Origin: Synechococcaceae cyanobacterium
Lineage (GTDB): Bacteria; Cyanobacteriota; Cyanobacteriia; PCC-6307; Cyanobiaceae
Length of the DNA stretch: 9,993 bases
Assembly: GCA_947460085.1 (NCBI GenBank)
Contig: CANHGA010000058.1
Span: 1-9,993 of the forward strand
Reading direction: 5' to 3'
Shown here: positions 1-5,603 of the stretch, piece after piece
Layout: every line of letters begins with the position of its first letter
Numbering within the stretch: position 1 is the stretch's first letter
Position numbers and translations under genes: made by a program
The notes under the pieces: model-generated
What the model was told of the DNA's origin: nothing
The model's input: only the letters and a program-made list of their open reading frames with translations
The model's database searches: none

Positions 1-579
1 AAAGCAAACACGAAATCCAGCGAACTAGCCTGGAGGAATTACCTGCTTTGCTGGGGCCTGGCTCCCTGCGCTTTCTTTACATTCTCAGGCAATATTCTTT
101 GGCCCTATGTGCTGCCTGGCATTCCTGCCCTATCCCTGCTTGGAAGCTACTACCTCGTTCGCAATGATCCAAAACTCGTCGATCGCCTGCTAGCGACCGG
201 ACTCAGCACCATCATGGTCGTCTCCCTGGTATGCATCGTTGCTGTTCCCTACACAGGCCAGACTGAACGCAAATCGGAACGGTCCCTCGTTCAGTACTAC
301 CAATCTCAACGAAGCAGCGCCTCCAGCGATGAAACCCAGTTGGTCTACCTAGGGCAGCAACCCTATTCGGCATCATTTTATAGCAATGGTTCTATTATTT
401 CCGTTGAAAACGAATCTGAGCTTCTAGAGCTTCTCAAGCAAAAAGACCATCTCTCCATAGCCATCGGCAATAATTCTGACCCCGCGGCCGTACCCCTGAT
501 CAAGGACCGTCTGAGAAAGGTGAAATCATTTGGCCGCTATACCCTTTTCACGGAGAATCCAGACACCCAGAAGAACTGA
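1..579 (+). CDS. ArnT/GT39-type membrane glycosyltransferase, C-terminal fragment
   Basis: The reading frame is open from the first base of the window and ends at TGA 577-579, giving 192 residues of a protein whose N-terminal part and catalytic loops lie upstream. Residues 14-47 form hydrophobic segments containing NILWPYVLPGIPALSLLG, which matches the 'K-L-P-x-Y-I-L-P-L-F-P-A-L' segment typical of ArnT/PMT-like (GT39 superfamily) transferases. Another membrane segment follows around residues 62-82 (LLATGLSTIMVVSLVCIVAV). The last ~105 residues are polar and look like the extracytoplasmic C-terminal domain of this family. Such enzymes move a sugar from a polyprenyl-phosphate donor to a lipid or protein on the outer face of the inner membrane. 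The GtrA-family gene next door supports a lipid-linked sugar role. The soluble domain is noticeably AT-richer than the rest of the window. The substrate cannot be told. Confidence 0.7.
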   Translation, partial: KANTKSSELAWRNYLLCWGLAPCAFFTFSGNILWPYVLPGIPALSLLGSYYLVRNDPKLVDRLLATGLSTIMVVSLVCIVAVPYTGQTERKSERSLVQYYQSQRSSASSDETQLVYLGQQPYSASFYSNGSIISVENESELLELLKQKDHLSIAIGNNSDPAAVPLIKDRLRKVKSFGRYTLFTENPDTQKN

Positions 580-586
580 GAACCTC

Positions 587-976
587 GTGTTGACCAAGCT
601 CGGCTTCTATGCATGCGTCGGAGGCATTGCTTCAGGGCTGCACGCACTGCTATTGGTTGCGCTTCCCCGCGTTGGTGTTCCCCTAACAGCAGCCAATCTC
701 GCGGGATTTTTGGTGGCCTCCCTGTGGAGCTACCTGGGCCACTCCAAACTCAGCTTCCGCCACCAAACCCAGGGCAAGGTGTTCCCTCGCCGCTGGCTCT
801 TCGTTCAGCTGGCGACCAACACCGCCTTGTGTGTGCTGCTGCCAAGCTTTTTTGGCGCCTTGCTCAACAGGCCCCTTGCCACTTTGCTGCTTGTGTTAAC
901 TCCAACCGCCGTGAACTACGGGGTTTGGACCATGGCGGCAAGGCATTTGCGCTGGAGGTCCAGTCGATCCGTTTAA
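587..976 (+). CDS. GtrA-family membrane protein
   Basis: This is a 129-residue hydrophobic protein with about four membrane segments: LGFYACVGGIASGLHALLLVAL, PLTAANLAGFLVASLWSYL, a segment around FVQLATNTALCVLLPSFFGAL, and LATLLLVLTPTAVNYGVWTM. The pattern A-x(2)-x-G-F-x-V-A-x(3)-S-Y-x(3)-x-x(5)-F in TM2 and its loop is characteristic of GtrA/DPMS-type proteins. These are thought to help flip or handle polyprenyl-phosphate-linked sugars. I chose GTG 587, eight bases after the stop of the upstream glycosyltransferase; TTG 590 is equally possible. The frame stays open up to an ATG at 530, but residues before 587 are polar, overlap the upstream gene out of frame and do not look like GtrA. Tight spacing to the glycosyltransferase implies one operon. 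The family assignment is fairly sure; the sugar is unknown. Confidence 0.8.
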   Translation: MLTKLGFYACVGGIASGLHALLLVALPRVGVPLTAANLAGFLVASLWSYLGHSKLSFRHQTQGKVFPRRWLFVQLATNTALCVLLPSFFGALLNRPLATLLLVLTPTAVNYGVWTMAARHLRWRSSRSV

Positions 977-1021
977 CCCTGCCCAGGCTCCTGCAGAGTG
1001 GCAGGCAACAGCCCGTAGGCC

Positions 1022-1435
1022 ATGAACGCCCCCGCCCCAACCAGCCTGATCTCGCTGAGGGGATTGCGCACGGCCCCCGCCCTCACAGAAGACGAGGCTC
1101 CGGCCTTGGCCAGAGCCTTGCAGGAGGCCATGGACCGGTGTGAGTGGTTCACCGTGGGGGTGATGGCCCCTTCGGCCAGCCAAGCCATTGCGAGCCTGCG
1201 CTCCCTCGAAGGGCGCCTGGGCTGGAAACCCCTAGCCGAATCGCCCGCATCGGAGCCAGCAGGTTCCGATACGCAGGCCGGGGGCGTGTTCCTGAAGGGC
1301 AACCAAAGCACCGGCCTCTATGCGGTTCGCCAGGAAGCGGGCCTGGGGGAAGGGATCTTGATCACCGGCCACAACAGCAGCGATCCAGCTGGAGAAGACA
1401 CCTGGGGCCCCCTTCCCCTCGGCTTCTTTGCCTAG
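1022..1435 (+). CDS. DUF1824 family protein (cyanobacterial)
   Basis: This is a 137-residue soluble protein with no signal peptide or membrane segment. I recognise the cyanobacterial DUF1824 family by its conserved blocks. These are an N-terminal L-R-x-L-x-T-A-P with an acidic helix; EWFTVGVMAPSASQAIASLR at residues 41-60, followed by L-G-W; GGVFLKGNQSTGLYAVRQE at 87-105; GLGEGILITGH at 107-117; and a C-terminal D-T-W-G-P-L-P-L-x-F-F. The biochemical function of the family is unknown to me. The start is ATG 1022, with no good Shine-Dalgarno sequence nearby. It lies 45 bp after the GtrA gene and 111 bp before hemC on the same strand, so it may be independently transcribed. Residues 70-86 form a variable, Ser/Ala/Pro-rich linker between the two conserved blocks. 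Confidence 0.85.
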   Translation: MNAPAPTSLISLRGLRTAPALTEDEAPALARALQEAMDRCEWFTVGVMAPSASQAIASLRSLEGRLGWKPLAESPASEPAGSDTQAGGVFLKGNQSTGLYAVRQEAGLGEGILITGHNSSDPAGEDTWGPLPLGFFA

Positions 1436-1546
1436 GGCCAATTTTCCTAGGACCGAGAAAGGTTTTCAGCAAATCACGGTCTGGGCCCCAACCCAAGGTG
1501 CCAATGCCCATCAATCCTTAGGCTGGGAGGCTGTGATTCGGCACTG
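1436..1546. other. intergenic region upstream of hemC
   Basis: This 111-bp gap lies between the DUF1824 gene and hemC. It holds a short CCTAGG palindrome near 1447 and a GGGAGG purine run at 1525-1530. The purine run lies 16 nt before the hemC ATG, rather far for an ordinary Shine-Dalgarno sequence. I see no convincing -35/-10 pair, terminator hairpin with a T-run, or small gene. Confidence 0.4.
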
Positions 1547-2497
1547 ATGGCCAACCCCCTGCGTATCGCCTCCCGCCGCAGCCAGCTGGCCATGGTGCAG
1601 ACCCATTGGGTCCGCGATGAGCTGGGCAAGGCCCACGACGGCCTGGAGATCACGGTTGAAGCCATGGCCACCAAGGGCGACAAGATTCTGGATGTGGCCC
1701 TCGCCAAGATCGGCGACAAGGGCCTGTTCACTAAGGAATTGGAGGCGCAGATGTTGGTCAATCTGGCCGACATCGCCGTGCACAGCCTCAAGGATTTGCC
1801 CACCAACCTGCCCGAAGGTTTGATGCTCGGCTGCATCACCGAGCGGGAAGATCCGGCCGATGCCCTGGTGGTCCATGCCAAACACCAGGACAAGACCCTC
1901 GCCACCCTGCCCCCCGGCTGCGTCGTGGGCACCAGCTCCCTGCGGCGCCTGGCCCAACTGCGCCACCACTACCCCCACCTCACCTTTAAGGACGTGCGGG
2001 GCAATGTGATCACCCGCCTCGAGAAACTCGATGCCGGCGACTTTGATTGCCTGATCCTGGCCGCAGCCGGCCTGGGGCGCCTGGGGCTGGGGGATCGCAT
2101 CCATGAATTGATCGATCCCTCCATTTCGCTCCATGCCGTGGGCCAAGGAGCCCTGGGCATCGAGTGCCGGGAAGGGGATGAAGAGGTACTCGCCCAGATC
2201 AAGGTGCTGGAACACCTGCCCACCGCCCGCCGCTGCCTAGCGGAGCGGGCCTTCCTGCGCCAGCTGGAGGGAGGCTGCCAGGTGCCCATTGGGGTGAATT
2301 CCAAGTTCGAAGGCGACCAACTGGTGCTCACGGGCATGGTGGCCAGCCTGGATGGCCTTCGCCTGATCCGCGACGAAGCCCGTGGCGATCAAACTGATCC
2401 AGAGGCGATCGGCATAGCCCTTGCCGAAGCCCTAAGGGCCCAGGGTGCAGGAGAGATCCTGGAGGAGATTTTTGCAACCGTCCGGCCAGAAGCCTGA
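1547..2497 (+). CDS. hemC: porphobilinogen deaminase (hydroxymethylbilane synthase)
   Basis: This is a 316-residue cytoplasmic enzyme that condenses four porphobilinogens into hydroxymethylbilane, the shared step to haem, chlorophyll and bilins. Family signatures run the full length: NPLRIASRRSQLAMVQ at residues 3-18 and GDKGLFTKELE at 57-67. AVHSLKDLP follows at 77-85, where D83 matches the catalytic aspartate (D84 of E. coli). GTSSLRRLAQL, DVRGNVITRLEKL and LAAAGLGRLG come next. EGGCQVPIG at 241-249 carries C244, the cysteine that binds the dipyrromethane cofactor. All recognisable catalytic elements are intact and the length is normal for the family. ATG 1547 places the N-terminus exactly where the family begins. 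The 3' end overlaps the CLC gene by up to 53 bp in another frame, which suggests co-transcription and perhaps translational coupling. Confidence 0.97.
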   Translation: MANPLRIASRRSQLAMVQTHWVRDELGKAHDGLEITVEAMATKGDKILDVALAKIGDKGLFTKELEAQMLVNLADIAVHSLKDLPTNLPEGLMLGCITEREDPADALVVHAKHQDKTLATLPPGCVVGTSSLRRLAQLRHHYPHLTFKDVRGNVITRLEKLDAGDFDCLILAAAGLGRLGLGDRIHELIDPSISLHAVGQGALGIECREGDEEVLAQIKVLEHLPTARRCLAERAFLRQLEGGCQVPIGVNSKFEGDQLVLTGMVASLDGLRLIRDEARGDQTDPEAIGIALAEALRAQGAGEILEEIFATVRPEA

Positions 2498-4595
2498 TTC
2501 GGCAGAGCCCGAGGTCGACCTAGGCGCCCGCCCGCTCCCCTTCCAATGGAGCCTGCTTGCTTGGGCAGCCCTGGTGGGCACCCTCACCGGAGGGGCCGTG
2601 GTGGCATTCCACGAGCTGCTGGCCTTCATCAATAACGGCCTGTTTGGCACCTTTGTGGAGGGGCTCTTGGCCCTGGGCCAAGGCCAACCTCCCGAACTCC
2701 CCCCCGAGCTACCGCCGATCGTCCAAGCCACTGGCACCCCCTTGCAGGCCCTGCTACAGGTGGGCCTGGGCGGCCTGGGCTATCTCCCACCACCACCGGC
2801 GGCACCCGAACCGCCACCGCTGCCCACCTCCCTGCTGCCCGATTGGCTCAGTCTCTGGCCGGTGGTGGTGGTGCCAACCCTGGGGGGCTTCGTGGTGGGC
2901 CTGATTCGGCGCTTCTCCGGCGACCTGGGTCCTGGCCTGCCCAGTCTGATGGCGATGGCTGATGGGGCTGTCACGGGCAAGCCCAAGCTGCCCTTCCAAC
3001 GGCTGCTGGGTGCATCGGTGAGCTTGGGGAGCGGGGCCTCCCTGGGACCTGAGGGCCCCAGTGTGGAAAGCGGAGGGAATATCGGCCTCTGGGTGGCCCT
3101 GCGCGGCAGCCTGTCCCCCCAGAGCCAAAAAGCCCTGGTGGCCGCAGGGGTGGCCGCCGGTTTGGCCGCAGGCTTTAAGGCCCCCATTGCCGGGGTCTTC
3201 TTTGCCCTGGAAGGCAGTTTCAGTGGGCTGCAGGGTCGACCGAGTGTGCGGGCCGTGTTGGTGGCAGCCGTGGCCTCATCGCTGGTCACCCAGCTGGCGC
3301 TTGGAGATTCGCCGATCCTGCGCCTGCCCGCCTATGAAGTGCGCTCGCCCCTGGAACTGCCCCTCTATCTGGGCCTGGGCCTGCTGGCGAGCTTGATGTC
3401 CTGGGCCCTGGTGAGCCTGCTGGCCGCTGGCCGCAGTGAGGCTCTGCAAAGCAGGTTGAACAAGCTGCCCGCCGGGGTCCCGACCGCCATCGGGGGTGCC
3501 CTGGTGGGCCTGATTGCCCTGCTCTTTCCCCAGGTGCTGGGGGTGGGCTACGACACCATTGAGGCCCTGTTGGGCAGCAATGGAGGCGTGCCCTTGGCCA
3601 CGTTGGTGGCGCTGTTGGGGGTGAAACTTCTCGCCACGGGGATCAGCAACGCCACCGGCTTTGTGGGGGGCGGGTTTGCCCCCTCACTGTTTTTAGGAGC
3701 CGTGCTCGGCAATTGCTATGGCCAATTACTGGGTGAAAGCGGCTTGCATTTGCCGGTGGCCGAGCCGCCGGCCTACGCGATGGTGGGCATGGCCGCCGTG
3801 CTTGCGGGCAGCGCGAGGGCCCCGCTCACGGCCCTGCTGCTGCTGTTTGAGCTCACCCATGACATTCGGATTGTGCTGCCCCTGATGGCCGCCGCAGGTT
3901 TGAGTGCGGCCCTGGTCGAGCGCTGGCAGGGTTTGGCCGATCCAGGCCTGCTGGGTCCCGATCTCCTGGAAGAGAAGCGGCGCCGCCAACTCACCGCCTT
4001 GTCCGTGCGGGATGCCTATGAGCCGGAAGCCCCCCTGGTCCTCCCCGCTGCGTTGCCTGCCCATGAAGCCCTTGGCCAACTTGTCGAAAGCCATGGCCAC
4101 TGTTTGGTGGTGGCGGATGGTCCCTGGGTCCTAGGCCTGGTGACCCTGCCCGATCTGCAGCGGGCGCTGAGTGCCTACCAAGCTGCCGGCCCCTATCAAA
4201 AACCAACGGGCCAAAAACCAACGGCCCAAGAGCCAACGGCCATCCCCACCCTCCAGGCCTGCCGCCGAGGAGATTTGGTTTGGCTGCCCGAAACGGCCCA
4301 TCTGGCCCAATTGGAAGATCAACTCAGCCCGAACGGACTCCGCCAAGTGCCGATCTTTGCGGTCCCGGCCGGTGTGGCGGGAGCCCTGCCCCACGGTTTA
4401 CCCAGCGGCGGACTTCCCCTCTCAGCCTTGCGGGGCGTCGCCAGCCGGGATGGCCTATCGAGGGCCCTGGCCAAACATCTCACCCAACCCGGCGGAACCG
4501 TGCATCCCGTCGGGGAGGAGCCCAGGGATGGAGAGGGACCCAGAGATGACGAGGAGACCGAAGATTCAGACAAACTCGAGAGCTTGTGCTCTTAG
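2445..4595 (+). CDS. CLC-family chloride transporter with C-terminal CBS domains
   Basis: This is a 716-residue integral membrane protein of the CLC chloride channel/antiporter family. The CLC core spans about residues 34-500. Its motifs are GPGLP at 162-166 (the GSGIP position), GSGASLGPEGPSVESGGNIG at 195-214 with E203 as the likely gating glutamate, AGFKAPIAGVFFALEG at 242-257, and GGFAPSLFLG at 409-418. A proline-rich loop (about 80-135) is inserted before the first motif. Residues ~515-680 form two divergent CBS-like units separated by a low-complexity linker with three K/E-P-T-G/A-Q repeats, followed by an acidic tail. Unusually, the chloride-coordinating serine of GSGIP is proline, and the position of the internal proton glutamate (E. 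coli E203) is G257. The start is GTG 2445, with AAGGG at 2434-2438. A strong GGAGGAG at 2461-2467 also makes TTG 2472 credible. The family is certain; the ion and the mechanism are not. Confidence 0.93.
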   Translation: MQERSWRRFLQPSGQKPDSAEPEVDLGARPLPFQWSLLAWAALVGTLTGGAVVAFHELLAFINNGLFGTFVEGLLALGQGQPPELPPELPPIVQATGTPLQALLQVGLGGLGYLPPPPAAPEPPPLPTSLLPDWLSLWPVVVVPTLGGFVVGLIRRFSGDLGPGLPSLMAMADGAVTGKPKLPFQRLLGASVSLGSGASLGPEGPSVESGGNIGLWVALRGSLSPQSQKALVAAGVAAGLAAGFKAPIAGVFFALEGSFSGLQGRPSVRAVLVAAVASSLVTQLALGDSPILRLPAYEVRSPLELPLYLGLGLLASLMSWALVSLLAAGRSEALQSRLNKLPAGVPTAIGGALVGLIALLFPQVLGVGYDTIEALLGSNGGVPLATLVALLGVKLLATGISNATGFVGGGFAPSLFLGAVLGNCYGQLLGESGLHLPVAEPPAYAMVGMAAVLAGSARAPLTALLLLFELTHDIRIVLPLMAAAGLSAALVERWQGLADPGLLGPDLLEEKRRRQLTALSVRDAYEPEAPLVLPAALPAHEALGQLVESHGHCLVVADGPWVLGLVTLPDLQRALSAYQAAGPYQKPTGQKPTAQEPTAIPTLQACRRGDLVWLPETAHLAQLEDQLSPNGLRQVPIFAVPAGVAGALPHGLPSGGLPLSALRGVASRDGLSRALAKHLTQPGGTVHPVGEEPRDGEGPRDDEETEDSDKLESLCS
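4197..4241 (+). repeat. three in-frame 15-bp tandem repeats in the CLC gene
   Basis: CAAAAACCAACGGGC, CAAAAACCAACGGCC and CAAGAGCCAACGGCC stand head to tail and in frame, encoding Q-K-P-T-G, Q-K-P-T-A and Q-E-P-T-A. They lie in the linker between the two CBS-like units, where length change would be tolerated. They probably arose by slippage. Confidence 0.85.
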
Positions 4596-4596
4596 A

Positions 4597-4630
4597 GGGG
4601 TTTGGTTCTTGAAGGGGTTTGATTCTTCAA
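4597..4630. repeat. 17-bp imperfect tandem direct repeat in a convergent intergenic gap
   Basis: GGGGTTTGGTTCTTGAA (4597-4613) is followed directly by GGGGTTTGATTCTTCAA (4614-4630), identical at 15 of 17 positions. It fills most of the 41-bp gap between the convergent ends of the CLC gene and the 59-residue minus-strand ORF. There is no clear GC-rich stem with a T-run, so a terminator role is not supported by eye. Confidence 0.8.
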
Positions 4631-4636
4631 TCTGGG

Positions 4637-4816
4637 TCAATTGTTGCCAGGGGCACGCCCGTGGCCCGGATCGCGGACCCCTTGGAGGGCCGGATCAACG
4701 TCGGCCAACCGGGCCATGATCCGCTCGAGATCAAGGGCCGAGAGCTCCCCATCACTGGCCCACTTCAGCGCCGTGCTGTTCAGCTGGTCGAGTTGGCGAG
4801 CTTGGGGGGTGGACAT
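4637..4816 (-). CDS. small hypothetical protein, 59 residues
   Basis: This is a small soluble protein of unknown function, with no membrane segment, signal peptide or cysteines. It is predicted to be largely helical, with an A-R-Q-L-D-Q-L-N stretch followed by LKWASDGELSALDLERIMARL, and a Gly/Pro/Asn-rich tail. I take ATG 4816 as the start because AAGGG stands 7 nt upstream on the minus strand; a TTG two codons earlier is less likely. A good ribosome-binding site, a protein-like composition and a position downstream of ppa on the same strand support a real gene. The spacing to ppa (170 bp, filled by the palindromic element) leaves open whether they are co-transcribed. I do not recognise a named family. 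Confidence 0.6.
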   Translation of the reverse strand: MSTPQARQLDQLNSTALKWASDGELSALDLERIMARLADVDPALQGVRDPGHGRAPGNN

Positions 4817-4878
4817 CGGCAAGCCCTTGGGTCACAACCGTAGGGAGTGAACGTCCAATTGCAACGGGTTCCGCCGCT

Positions 4879-4981
4879 GATCTACAGAAAGTCTTTCGGG
4901 TTTGACAATTTTGCCATTTGACTGTTTTTCGCTGAACAGTTTTGCCGTTGGCGAAGAGGTCAAACCCGAAAGACTGAGATC
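4879..4981. repeat. ~100-bp palindromic element with 17-bp perfect inverted arms and inner repeats
   Basis: AGTCTTTCGGGTTTGAC at 4890-4906 is the exact reverse complement of 4959-4975. The arms extend outward through GATCT (4879-4883) and AGATC (4977-4981) with an asymmetric bulge. The symmetry continues inward: 4909-4916 pairs with 4949-4956 (two G-T wobbles in + sense), and ACTGTT at 4921-4926 pairs with AACAGT at 4935-4940 around an 8-nt loop. The spacer also holds three degenerate 16-bp tandem units: TTTGACAATTTTGCCA (4901), TTTGACTGTTTTTCGC (4917) and CTGAACAGTTTTGCCG (4932). The element follows the ppa stop by a few bases. It has no T-run for a classic terminator and no clear target-site duplication. 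It could be a small non-autonomous mobile element, a structured 3'UTR, or a REP-like unit. Confidence 0.85.
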
Positions 4982-4986
4982 CTGGG

Positions 4987-5574
4987 TTAGTTGACCAGCT
5001 GGGGTTCGATCGTGGCCAAATAGCGACCTTCGCAATCTTTAATGATCTTGACGGCCTCAGCCGAATCAAAGAAGCCATTCACCTTGCAGGTGCCGGGCTT
5101 TTTGAGATCCTTGTAGTGCTCCCAGTAGTACTGGGTTTCCTTGAGCCAATGGTCGCCAAGCTGGGTGTAGCTGGTGATGTGGTCCATCCGCTTGTCATCG
5201 GCGAGCACGGCGATGACCTTGTCATCCACTTCGCCGCCATCGTCGAATTTCATGATGCCGATAATCCTGGCCTCCACAATCGATCCGGGCACCAGGGGTT
5301 CGGTGACACCAACGATTTCAATATCCAAGGGGTCGCCGTCCTCGTCCCAGGTGCGGGGAATGCATCCATAGGCAAAGGGATAGGACAGGGAGGAATAGCC
5401 CACCCGATCCAGCTTGAGGTGGCCGGTTTCCGTGATCAGCTCGTACTTGTTGATCGTCATGGAGTTGAGCTCAACGATCGTGTTGAGCCGCAATTCCGCT
5501 TCATCGGCGAAGGCCGGCAGCACATGCAGCAGGTTGAGCATGGTGCGGCTGGGGGCGTGGTCGATATTCGCCAT
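4987..5574 (-). CDS. ppa: inorganic pyrophosphatase, family I
   Basis: This is a 195-residue cytoplasmic enzyme that hydrolyses pyrophosphate to two phosphates and so pulls biosynthetic reactions forward. Family I signatures are clear. KYELITETGHLKLDR (43-57) lies in the active-site strand. YPFAYGCIPRTW (65-76) is followed by D-E-D-G-D-P-L-D, giving the metal-binding D-x-D-P-x-D at D79, D81 and D84. A second acidic cluster is D112, D117 and K119, matching E. coli D97, D102 and K104. Y-Y-W-E-H-Y-K-D-L lies near 149-157. The ~20-residue N-terminal extension over the E. coli enzyme looks like the cyanobacterial form. ATG 5574 gives the family start; the upstream extension of the frame is the antisense of the gap and of the M32 gene. 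The ribosome-binding site is weak. The gene lies 29 bp after the M32 gene, so co-transcription is likely. Confidence 0.96.
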   Translation of the reverse strand: MANIDHAPSRTMLNLLHVLPAFADEAELRLNTIVELNSMTINKYELITETGHLKLDRVGYSSLSYPFAYGCIPRTWDEDGDPLDIEIVGVTEPLVPGSIVEARIIGIMKFDDGGEVDDKVIAVLADDKRMDHITSYTQLGDHWLKETQYYWEHYKDLKKPGTCKVNGFFDSAEAVKIIKDCEGRYLATIEPQLVN

Positions 5575-5603
5575 GAAAAAAGAAGCTTTTGCGCCGCGGC
5601 ATC

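Noticed and set aside
530..586. N-terminal extension of the GtrA-like protein to ATG 530
   Set aside because: The added residues are polar and arginine-rich, overlap the upstream gene out of frame, and precede the point where GtrA similarity begins.
1511..2215. Open frame of 234 codons on the minus strand
   Set aside because: It is antisense to hemC. Its Gly/Gln/His-rich product has no recognisable domain.
4890..4975. Intrinsic (Rho-independent) terminator of ppa
   Set aside because: The arms are long and paired, but the spacer is 52 nt and no run of T follows on either strand, so it does not fit the standard form. A terminator role is not excluded.
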